The position numbers were made by a program, and so were the translations under genes. The notes beneath the pieces were generated by a model that was not told the DNA's origin, ran no database searches, and saw only the letters and a program-made list of their open reading frames with translations. Below are positions 15,503 to 17,296 of a stretch of 17,296 nt of DNA, piece after piece. Origin of the DNA: Clostridiales bacterium (GTDB taxonomy: Bacteria > Bacillota > Clostridia > Lachnospirales > Lachnospiraceae); the NCBI GenBank assembly GCA_018369015.1, contig JAGZDD010000076.1:1-17296 (forward strand), given 5' to 3'. How positions within the stretch are numbered: the stretch's first letter is position 1; each line of letters opens with the position of its first letter.

Positions 15503-15673
15503 TTAAAATTTTTTCTTATATAATTTGCCGTTATAGGTGCCTTTTGTCATAGTGTGCAGGCCAAATAAGCCGATGGAGTTCATTGGGATGGCTTTATTGA
15601 AAACTTCATCCTTGCCGGCCATATTGACTCTGGCTGTTGTCGGGGCAGCTAAGGAACCATTCATCATTGACAT
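15503..15673 (-). CDS. Small unrecognised ORF between gltB2 and gltB3
   Basis: A 56-codon frame starting MSMMNGSLAAPTTARVN and ending GKLYKKKF, in the 246-base gap between the two glutamate synthase subunit genes. It begins 18 bases after the gltB2 stop and is read in the same direction. Its codons look like those of neighbouring genes, and it ends in a basic tail. No good ribosome binding site precedes it; GTG at 15679 is another possible start. I do not recognise the protein. It could be a small subunit or accessory peptide of the glutamate synthase, or a leftover of a lost gene. Confidence 0.4.
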   Translation of the reverse strand: MSMMNGSLAAPTTARVNMAGKDEVFNKAIPMNSIGLFGLHTMTKGTYNGKLYKKKF

Positions 15674-15691
15674 ATGCACATTTCATTTTTA

Positions 15692-17197
15692 TCACTGTCC
15701 CGCATGAGAAATACCTAGGATTTCAAGTTCCCTGTCGGTCAGCCCGACGCCGCGAAGCATCAGGCGGTTGCCTTTTAAGGCTTCAATGGAATTGATTCCC
15801 ATGCCGCCCATAAGTTCTTTGATTTCGTGTTTCCAGGCGGTCATAAGGTTGACAAGCCGCCTGCTGCCAATATCGGGATTGAGACGTTTTACAAGGTCGG
15901 GGCGCTGTGTTGCAATGCCCCAGTTGCACAATCCGCTCTGGCAGGTCCGGCAAAGATGGCAGCCAAGGGCCAGAAGTGCCGCTGTTGCCACATAACAGGC
16001 GTCCGCGCCGAGGGCGACAGCTTTTATAACATCTGCCGCGCTGCGGATGCTTCCGCCAACGACAAGGGAAATATTATTCCGGATTCCTTCGTCGCGTAGC
16101 CTCTGGTCCACGGCAGCCAGAGCAAGTTCAATGGGGATGCCGACATTATCGCGGATCCGGGTAGGCGCCGCGCCTGTACCTCCCCGGAAACCGTCAATGG
16201 CGATAATATCCGCGCCGCTTCTGGCAATGCCGCTGGCTATGGCAGCGATGTTATGTACAGCGGCAACCTTTACAATGACCGGTTTTTTATATTCCGTAGC
16301 CTCCTTCAGAGAAAAAACAAGCTGGCGGAGATCTTCGATAGAATAAATATCGTGGTGCGGGGCCGGTGAAATAGCGTCCGAGCCTTCGGGAATCATGCGG
16401 GTGCGGGAAACGTCGCCCACAATTTTTGTGCCGGGCAGATGTCCTCCAATACCGGGTTTTGCACCCTGGCCCATTTTTATTTCAATGGCGGCGCCTGCTT
16501 TCAGATAATCTTCGTATACGCCAAAGCGGCCGGAAGCGACCTGGACGATAGTGTTTTCGCCATATACATAGAAATCCTCGTGCAGGCCGCCCTCCCCGGT
16601 ATTATAAAAAATACCGAGCTCTGCGGCCGCGCGCGCCAGGGAAGCGTGGGCATTATAGCTGATAGAGCCGTAGCTCATGGCAGAGAACATTACCGGCATG
16701 GAAAGCTCGATTTGCGGAGAAAGCGCGCATTTGATTCTGCCATTTTCATCCCGCTCAATTTTCCCGGGCTTTTTCCCGAGGAATACGCGGGTTTCCATCG
16801 GTTCACGCAAAGGATCGATCGGAGGGTTTGTTACCTGGGAGGCATTGATTAAGAGTTTATCCCAGTATACAGGCAGTGGTTTCGGGCTGCCCATAGAGGA
16901 GAGCAGTACGCCGCCGCTGTTTGCCTGTTTATAGACTTCCTTAATCGTATCATTTTGCCAGTTGGCATTTTCACGGAATGTACAGTTGTTTTTGACGATT
17001 TTCAATGCTCTTGTGGGACAGAGCGACACACAGCGATGGCAGTTGACGCACTTTGTTTCATCCGCCATCATCATCCCTTTTTCGGTATTCAGGCTGTGGA
17101 CTCCATTGGCACACTGCCTTTCACATACACGGCAGGCGATACAGCGTTCTTCGTTTCTTATGACTTCAAATTCGGGATAGATAAATTCTATGCTCAT
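15692..17197 (-). CDS. Glutamate synthase FMN-domain subunit with ferredoxin-like N terminus (archaeal-type, GltB2)
   Basis: A 501-residue subunit matching the FMN-binding synthase domain of glutamate synthase, which reduces 2-oxoglutarate plus ammonia (from glutamine) to glutamate. Seen: an N-terminal two-cluster ferredoxin domain (C19/22/25/29 and C50/53/56/60), then the TIM-barrel FMN domain (GEGGLHEDF, IEIKMGQGAKPGIGG, AIDGFRGGTGAAPT, LVVGGSIRSAADV), and the iron-sulfur ligand set CHLCRTCQSGLCNWGIATQ with C413, C419 and C424 in the expected C-x5-C-x4-C spacing plus an extra C416. The ferredoxin head is normal for the split archaeal/clostridial form, which draws electrons from ferredoxin or a reductase partner. 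The start ATG overlaps the stop of the upstream gltB1-like gene by one base (TAATG), so translation is coupled. Confidence 0.93.
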   Translation of the reverse strand: MSIEFIYPEFEVIRNEERCIACRVCERQCANGVHSLNTEKGMMMADETKCVNCHRCVSLCPTRALKIVKNNCTFRENANWQNDTIKEVYKQANSGGVLLSSMGSPKPLPVYWDKLLINASQVTNPPIDPLREPMETRVFLGKKPGKIERDENGRIKCALSPQIELSMPVMFSAMSYGSISYNAHASLARAAAELGIFYNTGEGGLHEDFYVYGENTIVQVASGRFGVYEDYLKAGAAIEIKMGQGAKPGIGGHLPGTKIVGDVSRTRMIPEGSDAISPAPHHDIYSIEDLRQLVFSLKEATEYKKPVIVKVAAVHNIAAIASGIARSGADIIAIDGFRGGTGAAPTRIRDNVGIPIELALAAVDQRLRDEGIRNNISLVVGGSIRSAADVIKAVALGADACYVATAALLALGCHLCRTCQSGLCNWGIATQRPDLVKRLNPDIGSRRLVNLMTAWKHEIKELMGGMGINSIEALKGNRLMLRGVGLTDRELEILGISHAGQ

Positions 17198-17296
17198 TAA
17201 AATGCACCGTCCTTTACTTTAACAATTACCGGCTCGCCGCCGGCAGGCGCCCAGATATTTTCGGCGTCCGGTTCCATTGTTCGGATAGACGCTTCT
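17197..17296 (-). CDS. 3' end of a glutamine amidotransferase-type gene (GltB1-like), partial
   Basis: The last 32 codons and stop (ending VIVKVKDGAF) of a gene read toward the left. They run off the window's right edge. Position directly ahead of gltB2, with a one-base stop/start overlap, fits the glutaminase (GATase II) subunit of split glutamate synthase. The fragment itself is too short to recognise, so the product is inferred from its neighbours. Confidence 0.6.
   Translation of the reverse strand, partial: EASIRTMEPDAENIWAPAGGEPVIVKVKDGAF

Noticed and set aside
15674..15686. An ATG at 15686 opening an overlapping 26-codon frame (MKCAYVNDEW) on the minus strand
   Set aside because: It is short, lacks a ribosome binding site, and overlaps the longer small frame starting at 15673.
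1..17296. CRISPR arrays, tRNA or rRNA genes, transposases
   Set aside because: No regular repeat-spacer pattern, cloverleaf, ribosomal RNA sequence or transposase frame was seen by eye on either strand.

Overview
The window looks like a chromosomal segment of an anaerobic, low-to-mid GC Firmicute, most likely a gut Lachnospiraceae (Clostridium cluster XIVa type). The reasons are strong AAGGAGG-type ribosome binding sites, AraC regulators fused to a GH39-like domain beside an LplA/LplB/LplC-type sugar ABC transporter, a three-piece archaeal-type glutamate synthase followed by glutamine synthetase and an ANTAR regulator, and iron-sulfur-rich electron-bifurcation-style redox proteins. The genus cannot be fixed from the sequence alone.

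Layout. (1) Bases 1-2821, plus strand: the 3' end of an FAD/NAD(P) oxidoreductase of the GltD/NfnB type, a NuoF-like iron-sulfur protein without the FMN-binding glycine motif, and nanE (ManNAc-6-P 2-epimerase) starting 2 bases after it. A perfect 11-bp hairpin closes this block. (2) Bases 2883-7831, minus strand: two tandem paralogous regulators of about 820 residues each (cupin, AraC helix-turn-helix, GH39-like C-terminal domain). (3) Bases 8081-12683, plus strand, divergent from the regulators: a sugar-binding lipoprotein, a terminator and a long AT-rich spacer, then two permeases. The first permease carries an unusual extra four-helix N-terminal domain. No ATPase gene is present, so a shared MsmX-type ATPase probably energises it. 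(4) Bases 12779-17296, minus strand: a nitrogen-assimilation operon reading gltB1-like amidotransferase (only its last 32 codons visible), gltB2, a small unrecognised ORF, gltB3, a glutamine synthetase, and an ANTAR-domain regulator with a degenerate receiver.

How the genes work together. Regions 2 and 3 are best read as one sugar uptake unit: the regulators probably sense an imported oligosaccharide through their cupin and/or GH39-like domains and control the divergent transporter. Region 4 is a GS-GOGAT ammonia assimilation unit with its own putative RNA-binding antiterminator. Region 1 is a redox module with an oddly placed amino-sugar gene.

Points most worth a second look: the GH39-like acid/base glutamate is lost in one regulator but kept in its paralog; glutamine synthetase lacks the usual C-terminal helix, its stop codon lies in a palindromic intergenic repeat, and it has Lys where the active-site flap Glu is expected; the ANTAR protein has lost its phosphoacceptor Asp; permease LplB has an extra membrane domain; a 56-codon ORF between gltB2 and gltB3 is unexplained; and inverted copies of a 17-bp motif occur at 2865-2881 and 9994-10010.
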